64,000 bases of DNA from Branchiostoma belcheri (taxonomy: Eukaryota > Chordata > Leptocardii > Amphioxiformes > Branchiostomatidae): assembly GCF_001625305.1 (NCBI RefSeq), contig NW_017802580.1, positions 957,683 through 1,021,682 on the forward strand, given 5' to 3'. The notes under the pieces are model-generated. The model worked only from the letters and a program-made list of their open reading frames with translations, searched no databases and was not told the origin of the DNA. Each line of letters starts with the position of its first letter. The stretch's first letter is position 1. The translations under genes were made by a program, and so were the position numbers. Below, piece by piece: positions 52,425 to 64,000 of this stretch.

Positions 52425-55091
52425 CCGCAGGCACCAGTAGAAATGCATAGCGGCTGCAGACATGTACCTCCAGGATGTATTGTACAATTGGGTATTGTAC
52501 CACTTTTTTTTAAATTCCTCCACACCCCTACGGCCTACCTCTTCCTACCTACTTCCACCAGCATGTGCGGTGTTTACCTACAGATTTGGCAGACTCACCC
52601 ATACAAGCAAAGCAATTTTGAGACAGACACGCCCCCTCATCCTATCCTCCTAAAAAAATTATTCCAACCCGTACCGTAAAGGACGTGTTTTTCACGTCGT
52701 GTGAACAGATATTCGGTGTTGCGAAGGTTATTATATCAAATAAACCATAAACTATTCCAAATCCCGAAAGTTGAGAAAAAAGGAATGCATATTGTTACGA
52801 CATGCCGAGATACATGTAGATGTCCAAAGATATTTAGCATGAGAGAAATTAAATTTACACATAGAAAGTGGCGTACCTGCTAAATACGGCAAAATGATTA
52901 TAACTACCAGGCTGACCAGCAGGCCAGCGGTTTGCCACAGCGTCTTGCGGAGTCTGCGAGATCTCTTCTTCTTCCTGGCGTCCGCATTGTTGCTTGCACT
53001 TGCATCTGTTTTAACATCCGGTGTAAAATGTATATCAGAAATTTCTCTCTGCTGATTGTTATGTATGGTAATAAAAAAAAGGAAGAGAGAGAAGAGGGAG
53101 AAGGAAATAGACATGCCGTATTGTAAGGTCGCTAAACTGAAAATATAGGTTGCATCACATAAAAACAACATCGGTGCATTCGTTAAACCAAAAGAAATTA
53201 TCAAAAACTTTTAACTTAAAAGTTAGTACAACCTTTTATAACTTAGAATACAACGGTCAATGCGTTAAACAGGTTAATCTGATTATGATGATGATTCTAT
53301 GTGATTATCATAATGATATCGATCATATATTGTCGTCCCACAGAATCAAAAGACAAACAAGCAGTCATAGGTGACAACCCTTAGTGTTTTATTTTCTGCA
53401 GATTGAGAACAGTATCTTCCTGAGCATACCCACTTGCACGCAGCCTGTTACGTCCCTGCAAGTATTCCGAGTTCGCACGCTACTCGCGCGGCTATCACCC
53501 AACGGCCGGGCGAAAACAATTCAATATTATAGGGATGTTCCTTAAATAGGCATTTACTTCGATATCAAAACTGCTTCGGTGAAAATTTTGAAAAAATCGT
53601 GCATCATCACGGAAATAATGGCACAGCACTTGCCCATTTACACAGAAATACTCCGTACAAAACAATGCGTTTTTGCTGCGAACATCTTAAAAGTACCTTA
53701 TACATGGAGACGAAACATATCGTACTACTTATCGACCCCTCCCCATGTCTTACTAAAGGAAACAACCCCGCCCCTCCGCTATTCCAAACAACGGTTTTTT
53801 CTGGACCATTCCAATTTGCCTCATAATTGTAGGGATGCATCTGAAATATTACATTGACCGCGAAAACAGCTACGGCAAAAATACAAATTCATGCATCATC
53901 ACGGGCATGCCCGCAGACGGCGTATAAAATCCCATGCCGATTAAACTAAGAGAACCCCGTGTTCTAAACGACTACCCACAATACTCCTTTCTTCGGTCAT
54001 GACCTCCTTCATGCCATCAAGACCAAACTAATAAATACCCTGACAGAGTAATTTTACGACAATCAACAAACAAACCAGTAAGTACATGCGATTTTTTTTT
54101 TAATTATTACCTCCAGGGAAGGAGATATTCTTCCGCGGAAGGGTATTGTAAGAGTTAATGTTTTTCATGTTCGCAGCTGTTTTTCGCGGTTGGGTGGACG
54201 GATTTTTTTTTGACTCGGTATACGTTTTGCTATTGGGCTGCAGATGATGCACGTTTTTTTGTTTTTTATTGTATATGTGTTTCTGGGAGTGAAAATGAAA
54301 AATTTTGCGGCCCACGCGGCCCACGGACACCTCTCTTTTGTCTGAAAATGACTGTACGGGATTGAATTGGCTGTTGTTTAGGTGTTATCGGTTGGTTCCA
54401 TTTTCTCCAGGCGTCTGACAAAGGGGTATTTGATTTCGATATATTCTTTGTTTAAAATTTTTCGCTAAAACGCTGTTTTCCATGACTGCATAGCCAGATT
54501 TAGTAAAATATATGCACAGTTCAACAAGCCTTTGGGGAAAATATATATTTCTTTGCGGATTAATGGTGTCTTTTTTACATAATTTTGCGCTCAATGCATC
54601 ACCCGGAAGTGTGTTGGGGGGCATGGTATGTTTCCATATATGCAAATATAGTCATAAATATATGCAAATACTAACATTTGCATACGTGTGTACATTATTA
54701 CAACTTCTTGTAAACTCTTGTATAGCGTGAGTTTGACGTATTTCACCGATCAAAACAAAACAAAAACTCCCGCTGAAGGGAAATTCCTTGCTGTGCCCGC
54801 TTTTAGCCGTATGGATCACTAAATCTAACCCATGGAATTTTATAACACCATTAAAAATACATAACATATAAAAATATACAATAAAAAGTCCGTATAAAGG
54901 TATAAAATCTAATATTTTACTTATTTATTTTTTTGTAATAAAGGAACATAAAAGCCATCCTATGAAATGAGACATTTACCTGCTCTGGTGCCGTACATAA
55001 GGTTTGGTATATTTGCAGCCGCGTCCGCAAGTGACCTCCAATCTGTCTGAGGCTGCTGTGTGGGCGTTTCGCCTGAGTTGTATTTATTCAT
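50864..55091 (-). CDS. Type II membrane collagen-like C-type lectin (collectin-12-like), complete
   Basis: Five exons on the minus strand: 55091-54980, 53005-52877, 52286-52209, 52026-51754 and 51258-50864. All junctions are phase 1, giving 328 residues. Start [13 protein letters not shown]. Then a basic cluster ([11 protein letters not shown]) before a transmembrane helix ([17 protein letters not shown]), a short coiled coil ([15 protein letters not shown]), a collagen-like Gly-X-Y stretch of about 60 residues, and a C-type lectin domain ([16 protein letters not shown]...FVCQVD, TAA at 50864-50866). Layout matches membrane collectins and scavenger-receptor lectins. The lectin domain lacks the inner disulfide (see findings), and the sugar-site triplet is not EPN or QPD. 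Likely role: pattern recognition, trimeric at the cell surface. Confidence 0.92.
51566..51722 (-). repeat. tRNA-derived SINE in the lectin intron
   Basis: Reading the minus strand, the head has GTCGTATGGCTCAACGGCAG (A-box-like) and GGGGTTCTAATCC (B-box-like). Then come aaatgcactttatacgactttc and gaaatgag, the same body as the SINE at 41281. It is close to the collagen exon but ends before its donor. Confidence 0.85.
52389..52425. repeat. (TCAA)n microsatellite
   Basis: Nine tandem TCAA units between lectin exons. Confidence 0.95.
53520..53960 (-). repeat. Inverted copy of tandem block B in a lectin intron
   Basis: Read on the minus strand, the segment contains tatacgccgtctgcgggcatg, ttgccg(t/a)(a/g)gctgttttcgcggtca, atgcatccctacaatt and gttttgatatcgaagtaaat. 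These match the block B copies at 35590-36010 and 39360-39790. It is somewhat diverged and lies between lectin exons 1 and 2, so block B is a dispersed repeat as well as part of a tandem array. Confidence 0.85.
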
Positions 55092-55654
55092 TAAAATTAG
55101 GTGGATACATATTGGTCAGGAACATGTAAACAAGATCGTTAGAAACAGCAAAACTATGTACTAGTATTAGTTAAGGCTTTGTAAACGACACAACTCTTTC
55201 AACACACCCATTTACTCAATCAACCAGCAAAGTAACTCATCGTCCATCAATACATACAAACATATGAACATAACAAACGAGTAGATTGCAAATTTTATAC
55301 TTTCTTTTTCCCTGCGCTTAGAGTAATTAGTTTCGGATGGGTAAGACGGATGTCATCGATAGGTAGGATCAATTTGAAAAAAGGGTTCTTAAAATGGATA
55401 TATATATATATAAATATGTACATCTATCTGTTTCTGTCTGTATGTTGACATGTAATGGGCACAAACCCTGATTTTACTAACAGCGGGTCACAGTGTTTAT
55501 AAACATATATTTCAGCGCTGTAAATTACTCTACTTCTGAAAAAACACTACCTTATCTCGAGGAAAATTGTACTGTTATGCAAACATCCAAACAAGTAGCA
55601 TGCCACAATTTCTATACTACAGTATAAATCATTTTACACACACACATACATATG

Positions 55655-55659
<5 letters not shown>

Positions 55660-55728
<69 letters not shown>
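55660..55728. repeat. (TG)n microsatellite
   Basis: About 68 bp of TG dinucleotides, preceded by a short TA run. Confidence 0.95.
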
Positions 55729-56203
55729 CATGAAGAACTGTCTTTCGTTCCAAAACAAAAACCAGGTAAAATTTGGTACCTGCAGTATCAGAAGTCTGGG
55801 ATTGCTGCTGCCCTCCCGGCATGATTCCACTTTTCGGGCTTCTGGGCAGCAAAAACACGTCCTAAACCAGCCAAATATTCACCCGACTCAATTCCGAGCC
55901 CTGAAACTAAAAAAAAAACACATTAAATCTCAAATGGGCTACAAACACCACACTTTGAACAGTCCAGACAAATCATGTTAACATAACGATATGTTTTATT
56001 GATACAAGCTTTGAAAATAATCTAATTATTTCTTATTCTTTATATTGCATACATTAATGTATGGAGAAAAACTGCTCAATTTGAAACATTAAAATAATAG
56101 TCATCGTTCATACATGTGACAAGTTTTAAGAAAACAATACTAAGCATGAAATATTCTTTTTTACACCACAATGTTATACAATAATAATATGTTTATTTTT
56201 ATT
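55729..56203. other. Intergenic, no gene
   Basis: No recognised domain. This lies upstream of the lectin start codon (55089-55091) and may contain its promoter, which I cannot identify. Confidence 0.4.
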
Positions 56204-56608
56204 TATTTATTTATTCAAGCTTTGCCACAAGTGGAAGGGAAGGAAGAAACAGGTGGAGACCACCTTTACAGGCTCCCTCCCCAAAGACATAAATGACATT
56301 GCAATCAATCATAGTTAAAACTAATTAAACATATTGCACAACATCGTAAGTAGACAATAATAACAATATATATAATTGCACAATTTCATAATAGCTAGAT
56401 CTCTGCACATGTACATCCGGCCGTGGAAGTGCCCCATGTCTACCGTGGCCTTATTGCCAGACATGTGGCACACCGACAAGCAGACGTCCACGTGCAGAGA
56501 TTGTCAGTAACAAAATAGATCATTAAATCTCTTGGTCAGCGATTTGACAAGACCCCGTTTGATGTTAAAAGACTCGGACTGCCCCGAAGCGACAGCCCCC
56601 ATGTCCCG
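56203..56608 (-). mobile_element. Non-LTR 3' end, first copy (cut by a gap)
   Basis: About 400 bp nearly identical to 56760-57160: a (ttat)n tail then caagtggaagggaaggaaga, gacattgcaatcaatcatag and so on to atgtcccg, where unknown bases begin. The tail is at the left, so the element runs on the minus strand. It is a duplicated or falsely duplicated piece of the neighbouring copy. Confidence 0.85.
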
Positions 56609-56628
56609 NNNNNNNNNNNNNNNNNNNN
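56609..56628. other. Assembly gap (20 N)
   Basis: Twenty unknown bases directly after the first copy of a duplicated repeat, so the arrangement on either side is uncertain. Confidence 0.99.
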
Positions 56629-56759
56629 GGTCCATAAATCATATCCATAACCCTTTTGTACCCAGGTATCAATATTCAGTACAACTACAACTCTTTCTAA
56701 CGAGGACATACAGGTACTGACCTGCTAGAAGATGTCGTGCTTTCCAGCACCCCTGGAGC

Positions 56760-57530
56760 GACTTATTTATTTATTTATTCAACCTTTGCAACAAGTGGAA
56801 GGGAAGGGAGAAACAGGTGGAGACCACCTTTACAGGCTCCCTCCCCAAAGACATAAATGACATTGCAATCAATCATAGTTAAAACTAATTAAACATATTG
56901 CACAACATCGTAAGTAGACAATAATAACAATATATATAATTGCACAATTTCATAATAGCTAGATCTCTGCACATGTACATCCGGCCGTGGAAGTGCCCCA
57001 TGTCTACCGTGGCCTTGTTGCCAGACATGTGGCACACCGACAAGCAGACGTCCACGTGCAGAGATTGTCAGTAACAAAATGATCATTAAATCTCTTGGTC
57101 AGCGATTTGACAAGACCCCGTTTGAATGTTAAAAGCTCGGACTGCCCCGAAGCGACAGCCCCCATGTCCCGGACTCTGACTTCCAGTCTGTTCCACTCAG
57201 CCACCAAGCGAGGGATGTAGGAAGTAGCGAATGTTGATGTTTTGCAGCGAACTGGCATTAGCATATGAGACCTACTACCTCTTGTTGGACGTGATGAAAA
57301 TGAAACATAATTACGCATGTCTAAATCGTACACATTAGCCGTGGACTTAACATACAACATGATGTCAGCGATCTCTCTCCTATATGAAAGAGGTAACAGG
57401 TTGAGGTGAGCTAGTCTAGCCTTGTAGTCAAGTTCACAAACATCGGCATTTGCACCTATAATGAACTTGGTTGCCCGCCTCTGCACGCCCTCCAACAAGG
57501 ACATCAGATATGTGCACTAATAGCCAAGCC
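56760..57530 (-). mobile_element. Non-LTR retrotransposon 3' end with RT C-terminal piece
   Basis: On the minus strand from about 57504 to 57004 an open frame reads LLEGVQRRATKFIIG, DYKARLAHLNLLPLSYRR, then SRSHMLMPVRCKT and VAEWNRLEVRVRDMGA, the tail of a CR1/Jockey-like reverse transcriptase. It is followed by a UTR and an aataaataaataaataa tail at 56762-56780. It is 5' truncated, as usual for these elements. It differs from the RT at 1657-2655, so at least two element lineages are present. Confidence 0.85.
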
Positions 57531-60500
57531 TATGGCATAATTCTACATTATTGTAGTTGTTGAAAATATATGTTTTACAGACGTCCCCTTTTAACTTCAG
57601 ATAAGTCTGACATATACAATCATATTGTATCGGTTGTGTGAAATTCAGGGAGAGTATGACATTTTTCATCGGCACCTTTGTTTGTTTATCTAAAGGTACC
57701 TTAGCAACTTGCAAAGTACTGTTTTTTTCCAAACGGTTTTGGAGGGAAAAGAGATGCTTATATATAAAAAGGCACGTGCGTCAATTAAAAATACTGAATG
57801 AGCCTAGGCAAGAACTTTGGTAGAAAAGCGTAATGCACTGTTAGTCTGTAAATGAAAGAGTTTATGCATGTCCGCCTACATGCACGTTTCAATCTCGCCC
57901 ACAGATTGTTTATATTGTTTTATCTCCCTAAAACGAGAGGTATAGTTTTACTCTATGTCTCTTTCCCCGCCCCCGCACTATACTTTCCATGTACTAACCC
58001 CCCTCGACGCAAAATGACAAGTGGTAGACAAACATTAAAAAGTTTCCAAATTGACAGAAAGTGAAGTTTAGAATTTCTAGACCTGGTAATTTCTCAACCC
58101 TCACAAACATTTCTATTCACGGATTTAATTAATATTTCGCGATACATTTATGTTCCCAGTTTTTTGCGGTCCCTTCTGTACCGCGAAATAATCATCATTA
58201 CCGTCAAAACATTCTTCGCCGCCTTTCTCTTGTCCAAATCTGCGACCACCGTTAACATATATTTCCGCGAACAGCTCCAGTTTTCTTAGATCATGAATTT
58301 TTGCTGAAAATGATAGATATGAAACATGCGTGGTACTAAGGCGGCAAATTGTTAGGTTATTTAGATATTAACAAATTCCAACTTCCATTTTACGTCACTA
58401 CAAAAATTTTACAGAACAGTCATAGGGCTTAGCCTAGAAATTGTAAATATTAGAATTATCGTTGGATATCAATGTAAAAAAAAAACAGGCTAATGCCTGT
58501 ACTAATAACCATTGATAAAAAAATGCTACCTTAGCTAGTATATATTTTCCCTTAACCGTTCTAACAGAAACAACGGATCAAAGTCTTTTCTTCGAATTAA
58601 AGACGTAGTAAACATCAGACGAAAAGATTGCAACCTACGGTGTCGGAATTCTCAGACAGGTGATGTCCTCTTTGACTTGCCACTTGTTTCTGTGCAGCAA
58701 AAAAAGTCCTACATCTGGGTATTGTAAGTCACTGAAACTAACAGATAGCAAAGGGACATGCTTTGAACCATCGAGACAAATCATAGAAATCCTTGATAAT
58801 TTTTATATCAAAGTCTGCTTTGAGAAAAATAATTTACAATGTAACGTTAAAAAACATGACAATTTGCCCATTAGTATGCATTGTTTTATGGTGTACATTT
58901 ATACATTGTTTTTGGAGAAAATAAGCTCACGTTATTGGAAAAGGTTAAACAAATTATTTTCTTTACAACAGTCTACTTTAACCATACCATGTATCACTTG
59001 AATGAACAAACTGTTCTAGAATTTTACAACGCTGATAAGTAAACAATTGGCATTATCATGAAATGTAAATCTTTTTCTGATATAGAAGGTTACAGATCAC
59101 ATTAAACTGCTTATCGTGGTCGGATAATCTTAAGGATCACGATACGGTTTGTTGTTTACGGTGTGCAACTTTTAACATCAAGTTTTAAAAATAGCAGATG
59201 AGGTTCCAGAACATTCCTTGAGTCTAATAAACATGAAATGTTCTATACTGCCAATATAAAGATGCATCTTTTTCTTAATTTCAAGGTTTAGTCTTGCTGA
59301 TCTTCCGATACAATAGCATTCGACACCCTTGTCCTGCTAGCATTCCTGGCATAATATTTTTCAATAATTCCATGTCTTAATTAGATCATAGACCCCCATT
59401 TTTTTCTGCTCTGCAGTGGCATAGTTACGTCCGCGTTCGTTGCGTTTTGCTGCGGGGTGATGAGTTGCACGAGAAATACCCCAAATCGTACCTATACAGG
59501 GTGCTATATAGATGGTACTGTATGTGGAGAACAACAATTGTTGTGCCCCCCAGGACAAGGGTTAGGAAAATCTGAAATCAATTTCAGATGTATAAAATTA
59601 CATATTACAAGATTGGTAACAAGATTGGGCAATCTAACCAGACTTGCACTTGGACCCATACTGGGTAGAACAGTGTGTAATTTTGTTCATTATCTAGATT
59701 AAAAAAAGGTGAAGCTACAGGATTTTTTTTCTTTTAAATATTCCCTTATATGGATTACATCGCTGCGTTTAAACGATTACTGAACCATCTTAAAGGTTGA
59801 ATAAATATCTGACAGAAAACCATTTACATGTAAAGGCGATTCATATTTTTAATTCGTAAATCCGTAATGTATACCAGTACCCATCCAATTCTTGTCGTGT
59901 CAATCACGCCCCCTGCCGTTCTCTTGTTTTCAGTCCGTCAAAATTGCGAATAACTGCATGTAAATATGGACTCTTACACAAATGGAACTGCATACTGTTT
60001 GTTTTGAGTTGGACTAGTCCACAGTTCCTTATAAGTACGCGGTAGTCAACACAGTGCAATGGACATTGGGGATCACGCAGCAGGGATCGCCACGGTCTGG
60101 TTGGTATGAATATATTATTTGCCTCACTGAACTTTGGTCTAATGTGTCGCAGGCGAACAGGACCGACAAGGCCACCAAACTGTGCCACCTGGGGCTTTGC
60201 ACACAAATACACTGCAGAAATCCGGACGGAAAATTCAACAAGCTACAGAAAAACACTTAAACGACGTGTTCGTCGTATCTAAAAATACCTCTATGCCGTG
60301 GCAAGACTTAAAAAAATTGTTATGAAAAGTTGCAATTTCCTATACAGCATCCAAGTTTCATTTTAACACTCCCTTGAGCAATGGCTGATGTGGATAACAC
60401 TTATTGCTAACATCTTAGCCTCTCGGAGGCCTATTTTTCTACATTTTTTTCCTGTAATGGTTTTGTTTACATTGGACAGATTATTTGCTTCAGTGAATTT
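57531..60500. other. Intergenic, no gene found
   Basis: Short frames occur on both strands but none carries a motif I recognise, and none has convincing splice partners. The stretch is AT-rich with no large repeat that I can define. Confidence 0.45.
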
Positions 60501-60655
60501 CGCCGTCTGGAGTTTTGCAGGTGAAGTCGACAGACAACATCGTAAACTCACCTGCGGGCACACAAGCCATCCAGGTGTGGCAGTTAGACCGTCTGTCTAT
60601 CAAGACTCGGTCTTGTGGGATAGTCTTTAAGGATTGTCCGCAAGGTTTCTCGAAG

Positions 60656-63559
60656 ATGTCGACAAAGAAGTTGTTCCCAAACGGCGAGGCATCTCCGGAA
60701 GGTTCTGTAGGTCGCCATGGAAACCGGTTGACCAATGGAATCGTCCTGGCGCTGTCAGGACTCGCGGCTGTGGTGAGTTTTGTCACCCTGATGTTCATGG
60801 TGCGGGAAATGGCCTCCATCCGGGAACAGCAAGTGGCTTTCATAAGGGATATACGGGATCAGGTGCTCCTGATTCGTGTCAAGCAAGAAAGAGAGACTGA
60901 TGACAAGGTAAGGATGTTTTTGCCTCAAGTTTGAGCCCGTCTAACCATACCCTCCAAGCAGAGGTTGGAGGGTATGAGCACGTCGGTAGATTGTACTGCA
61001 CCTGCGTGAAACCCGTAATGTATTGTGCATAGCACTTCGGTAGAACGTCTCATATAAGGTTGTATTCACGCATAAAAGGTTAACACTCCGTCTGTAGTTT
61101 CCAAATGTTATGTCGTGAAAGACATCTTCTGCAACAGGCAAAATTTTGATGCAACGTTGACCAAAAATCCACCGAAAACCGTGAAAATACAGGGTTCTGC
61201 GCAGGCACAGTACGTTCTGCCGACGTGCTGAGGGTATGGTTCTATACATATACATATACATATATATGTACATATACATATACATGTGCACCGTTTGTTC
61301 TGCCGATTTCCCCAGCACTCTCTGCTTGGAGAAATTCTAACCAAGGCTCTGTCAGCCTCGTAGCAAAGTTCCACCCTACTCAAACGTTGCACCAAACATT
61401 ACAATCTTAATTCCAACTTATTTGTGGCATTTGCAAAAGTTGAAAAGATAAAACTATAGATGCTGCCCCGACGGCTGACTAAGCTATAGGAGAGAGAGAG
61501 AGTGAGTGTGATAGTTGATTCAACGCGTTGGAAATGCTTCTATTGCTTATGAACATAACAGAATGGTATTTGTGCACATTTATAGGTGAACGTAGGGATG
61601 ATGCAACGCTTCGAAACGTTTCTATTATTTGGCAACATGATGAAAGAATGGGTGCACATTTTTGTGTGAACGTGGGGACGCATAACAACGTATTTATGGG
61701 CGAACTGCGCAGTCCAGACACAAAGTAGTGCGGCGCAGTACTTGAGAAAGATGCAGATATTTTTTTCGTGCAGGGCAGCAAGGTGAAAACTGTGATGAAT
61801 TGTAGAGGAATGCATTGGGTTCGAGACCTTTTAATTTGAATTAGGGTAATTTTTAGCGGGGGTCAATTGGTGCTTGGATCCTGTGACGACCTAGTACAGT
61901 TCACATGTCACTCTCAAAGCGACATATAAAGGTGGCATTAAGGTGAGCTGGAAAACCTGTCAAATAGTTTCTTAACGTTTTGACGACCTCTTTGACATGG
62001 CCACCTCCCGAAGCCTGGTAGAGACTTAGCGGGTTACTGACAAGGTAACGCCCAAGCCTAGTTTTCACTCATGTGGAACGAATTTCCGAAGTTTGTAAAA
62101 TCTTGTATTCAGATGGCAGAGCTATAGCAGCTTGACATGTGGACATGTCCACACCAAATATAGTATTCATCTTATCATCAACGTTCACGATTGAATTTAA
62201 AACTATTTGGAATAATTATATTACGTAGTTACCTGTGTGTCCTTGTGCGTGTACGATTGCAGCTACGTAAAAACTACACCAGACATTATGCTACATTTTT
62301 ACAGAGGCCCCAATCATAGGGAACGATGTCAACAAATCAATGACCTAACCAACCACACCACTACATGTTTCTGCAGCTAATTTGGTTAAAAGATTTTAAA
62401 ATTTGATTGAAAAATAGCAAGGTATATGACACGTTTCTACCGATGTACATTAACAATACATAGGTGTTCATTTAGCATTAAAGTAATTAAGGGACAGCCA
62501 ATTAGCAACCGCATCCGCAAACAGGGTTGCACCTGTGTCCATATTTGGGCATTGAGCTCCTTGCTCTATGCCCAATGGTAGTCTTTATAACACTTTTGAA
62601 ATTTGTTTTATTTTGTGTCAAGAGATTAAAATGTCAACAAATTCTCAAGGCCATGCTGCAGATCATGAGAACTACTGCTAGAAGTACATAAAGAGTTGTA
62701 ATAAGCAGATATTGTGTTGTGCTCTAAATTGGAGACACGTAGACGATATAGTGCTTTTGTGGATTTGTGCTGTTATCAGTACAGTATGGCCTATGACAAA
62801 CCTTATGACTGTAAATGTTCACTGAAATGGAGAGATAATTGCCATGTTAACAGTTCGTTTCGCCGCTCAACCCCTAGGGCCCCGCTCTTGACGTGGGCTC
62901 AACTGAAGACTGGCGACGTGATGACAGCGCCACCTTTTGGAAAAGTACTGAGAAGCACCGCAGAGTCAAGAGGGATTCGGAGGCCAACAGTGTACTCATT
63001 CACGGAAAACTTGGCGGTAACAAAGTTTTGCGAACCCTGCCTGTCTGTGTTTATGCTTCCGTGTGTGTGTGTGTTTGTGTGTATGAGTGTGTGTGAGTTT
63101 GTGTGTGAGTTTTGTTTAAACCTGTCGGGTTTTTGACTGAAAATATGTGATAATATGATATCGCGATATCGTTACATTTATCATTAAAGTTCTTAACAAA
63201 TATTTATTAAACTATCAGGCCTTGGATGTCTGTCCGGAGCCCCCGGGAGGGATGGAAGAGACGGTCCCCAGGGCCCGCCTGGTCTGCAAGGCCCGGCCGG
63301 TCCAACCGGAGACACAGGAGACCAAGGACCCGCCGGGAGGGATGGTAGAGACGGTCAACATGGCCTGCCTGGCCTGCAGGGCCCGGTCGGTCCACCCGGA
63401 GACCCAGCCGGTCCTCCCGGAAACCCAGGCAGGAACGGCACAGACGGACAACAAGGCCCGCCAGGTCCACCCGGAGACGTCGGCGACCCAGGGAGGAACG
63501 GGGTGGACGGACAACAAGGCCCACCCGGTCCGCAGGGTCCGGCCGGACCTCCCGGACAG
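60656..63559 (+). CDS. Type II membrane collagen (MACIT/colmedin-like), 5' part; continues beyond the window
   Basis: Exons 60656-60907, 62878-63016 and 63219-63559 join in phases 0 and 1. The first ATG gives [17 protein letters not shown], then a transmembrane helix at residues 27-49 ([20 protein letters not shown]) and a helical stretch ([20 protein letters not shown]), likely a trimerising coiled coil. Exon 2 carries HRRVKR followed by DSEAN, a furin-type site. Exon 3 is a collagen Gly-X-Y run of about 110 residues with one small interruption (GDPAGPPG). An acceptor near 63978 would add CSCTTPA. The layout fits membrane collagens XIII/XXIII/XXV and gliomedin-type colmedins. The C-terminal domain, off the window, would decide. 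Confidence 0.85.
60908..62877. other. Intron of the membrane collagen gene
   Basis: Contains a TA/CA simple repeat (about 61243-61288), a short ccctccaa...ttggaggg inverted word at 60950-60976, and no recognisable gene. The short frames present have no motifs. Confidence 0.6.
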
Positions 63560-64000
63560 GTTAGCATAGAATCAAGCATATTTGCCTCCATGAAAAATGA
63601 AGGGTTTGTTTTTGCTTTGTATGTGTCATAACAATATCATAACGACTTTATGAATTATGATGATAGTCCATATGTTGGTATGTCTTAGGAATACAAATGT
63701 CAAGGTCAAATTTTGGCCTCCTGGTGGCTGATATTGGTAAGGAAAGAATCTCTGGCTTTGTATCTTCGACCCTAGTTAACTGACATCTTTCGCACCGCAG
63801 TCATGCCTCGTTCTGCTTTTAACTGAGCCACGGAATGCTCTTCAGGTCATGTTAAGATGTCGGAGGTTGTGAACAGTTTTACTTACTTTGTTTTACCTGT
63901 CCTGTTGACACCCGGCTCATTCCGAAAGCCGCATGACATTTTCCTAACGTCATTTAAAACTTGTCGCCTTTGTTACAGTGTAGCTGTACAACTCCTGCGG
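63560..64000. other. Intron and possible next exon start of the membrane collagen gene
   Basis: Intron sequence after gttagc. At 63973-63978 gttacag looks like an acceptor, followed by TGT AGC TGT ACA in phase 0, which matches the phase 0 end of the previous exon. The window ends here. Confidence 0.5.

Noticed and set aside
52381..52425. CRISPR-like array
   Set aside because: It is an uninterrupted tetranucleotide microsatellite in a metazoan intron, with no spacers.
59361..60260. Short frames in the intergenic stretch before the membrane collagen gene
   Set aside because: No recognisable motif, no good splice partners and no repeated support on either strand.
63207..63591. Minus-strand Gly/Pro-rich frames opposite the collagen exon
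   Set aside because: Antisense of Gly-X-Y codons also gives Pro/Gly-like frames; the splice sites and Gly periodicity support the plus strand only.

Overview
The window is intron-rich metazoan DNA and most resembles amphioxus (Branchiostoma or a close relative). The reasons are long multidomain extracellular genes with canonical GT-AG introns, SRCR, parallel beta-helix, C-type lectin, EGF, cadherin and LRR modules, Penelope-like and CR1/Jockey-like retroelements, and tRNA-derived SINEs. The species is inferred, not proven. There is no bacterial or organellar signature, no CRISPR array and no rRNA. LAYOUT: 1-2870 holds broken retroelements: a Penelope-like GIY-YIG fragment between inverted arms, and a non-LTR element whose endonuclease and reverse transcriptase parts face opposite ways. 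3346-33321 (+) is one giant gene with its 5' end outside the window. I traced 40 exons, about 4,560 codons, and 38 of 39 splice junctions keep the reading phase. Its order is SRCR/beta-helix units (the tripartite ectodomain of the bark beetle/Anakonda family), C-type lectin, EGF, PSI, an unrecognised 0.5-kb-residue module with a polybasic site, Cys-rich repeats, VWF-D, EGF array, cadherins, Thr/Ser mucin stretch, SEA, transmembrane helix and a short tail with NPxY. Its introns hold a piggyBac-type MITE, a large simple-sequence hairpin, a palindromic Penelope end relic and a 3.7-kb head-to-head Penelope inverted pair. 34545-41720 is a tandemly duplicated unit of about 1.94 kb (A+B blocks, nearly three copies), interrupted by other repeats and a SINE. 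42799-45153 (+) is an intronless-in-coding LRR receptor-like membrane protein with 15 uniform repeats and a tail ending near YVNV. 45154-50863 is AT-rich intergenic DNA with a perfect palindrome. 50864-55091 (-) is a complete five-exon type II membrane collagen-like C-type lectin of 328 residues. 56200-57530 carries duplicated 3' ends of a non-LTR element around an assembly gap. 60656 to beyond 64000 (+) is the start of a second type II membrane collagen with a furin-like site. HOW THEY FIT: all four protein genes encode cell-surface proteins for adhesion or recognition. I see no operon-like coupling. The clustering may be chance or reflect an innate-recognition/adhesion neighbourhood. The most interesting biology is the giant chimeric ectodomain gene, its possible alternative membrane-anchored isoform, and the short first-exon-like ORF repeated upstream of the LRR gene.
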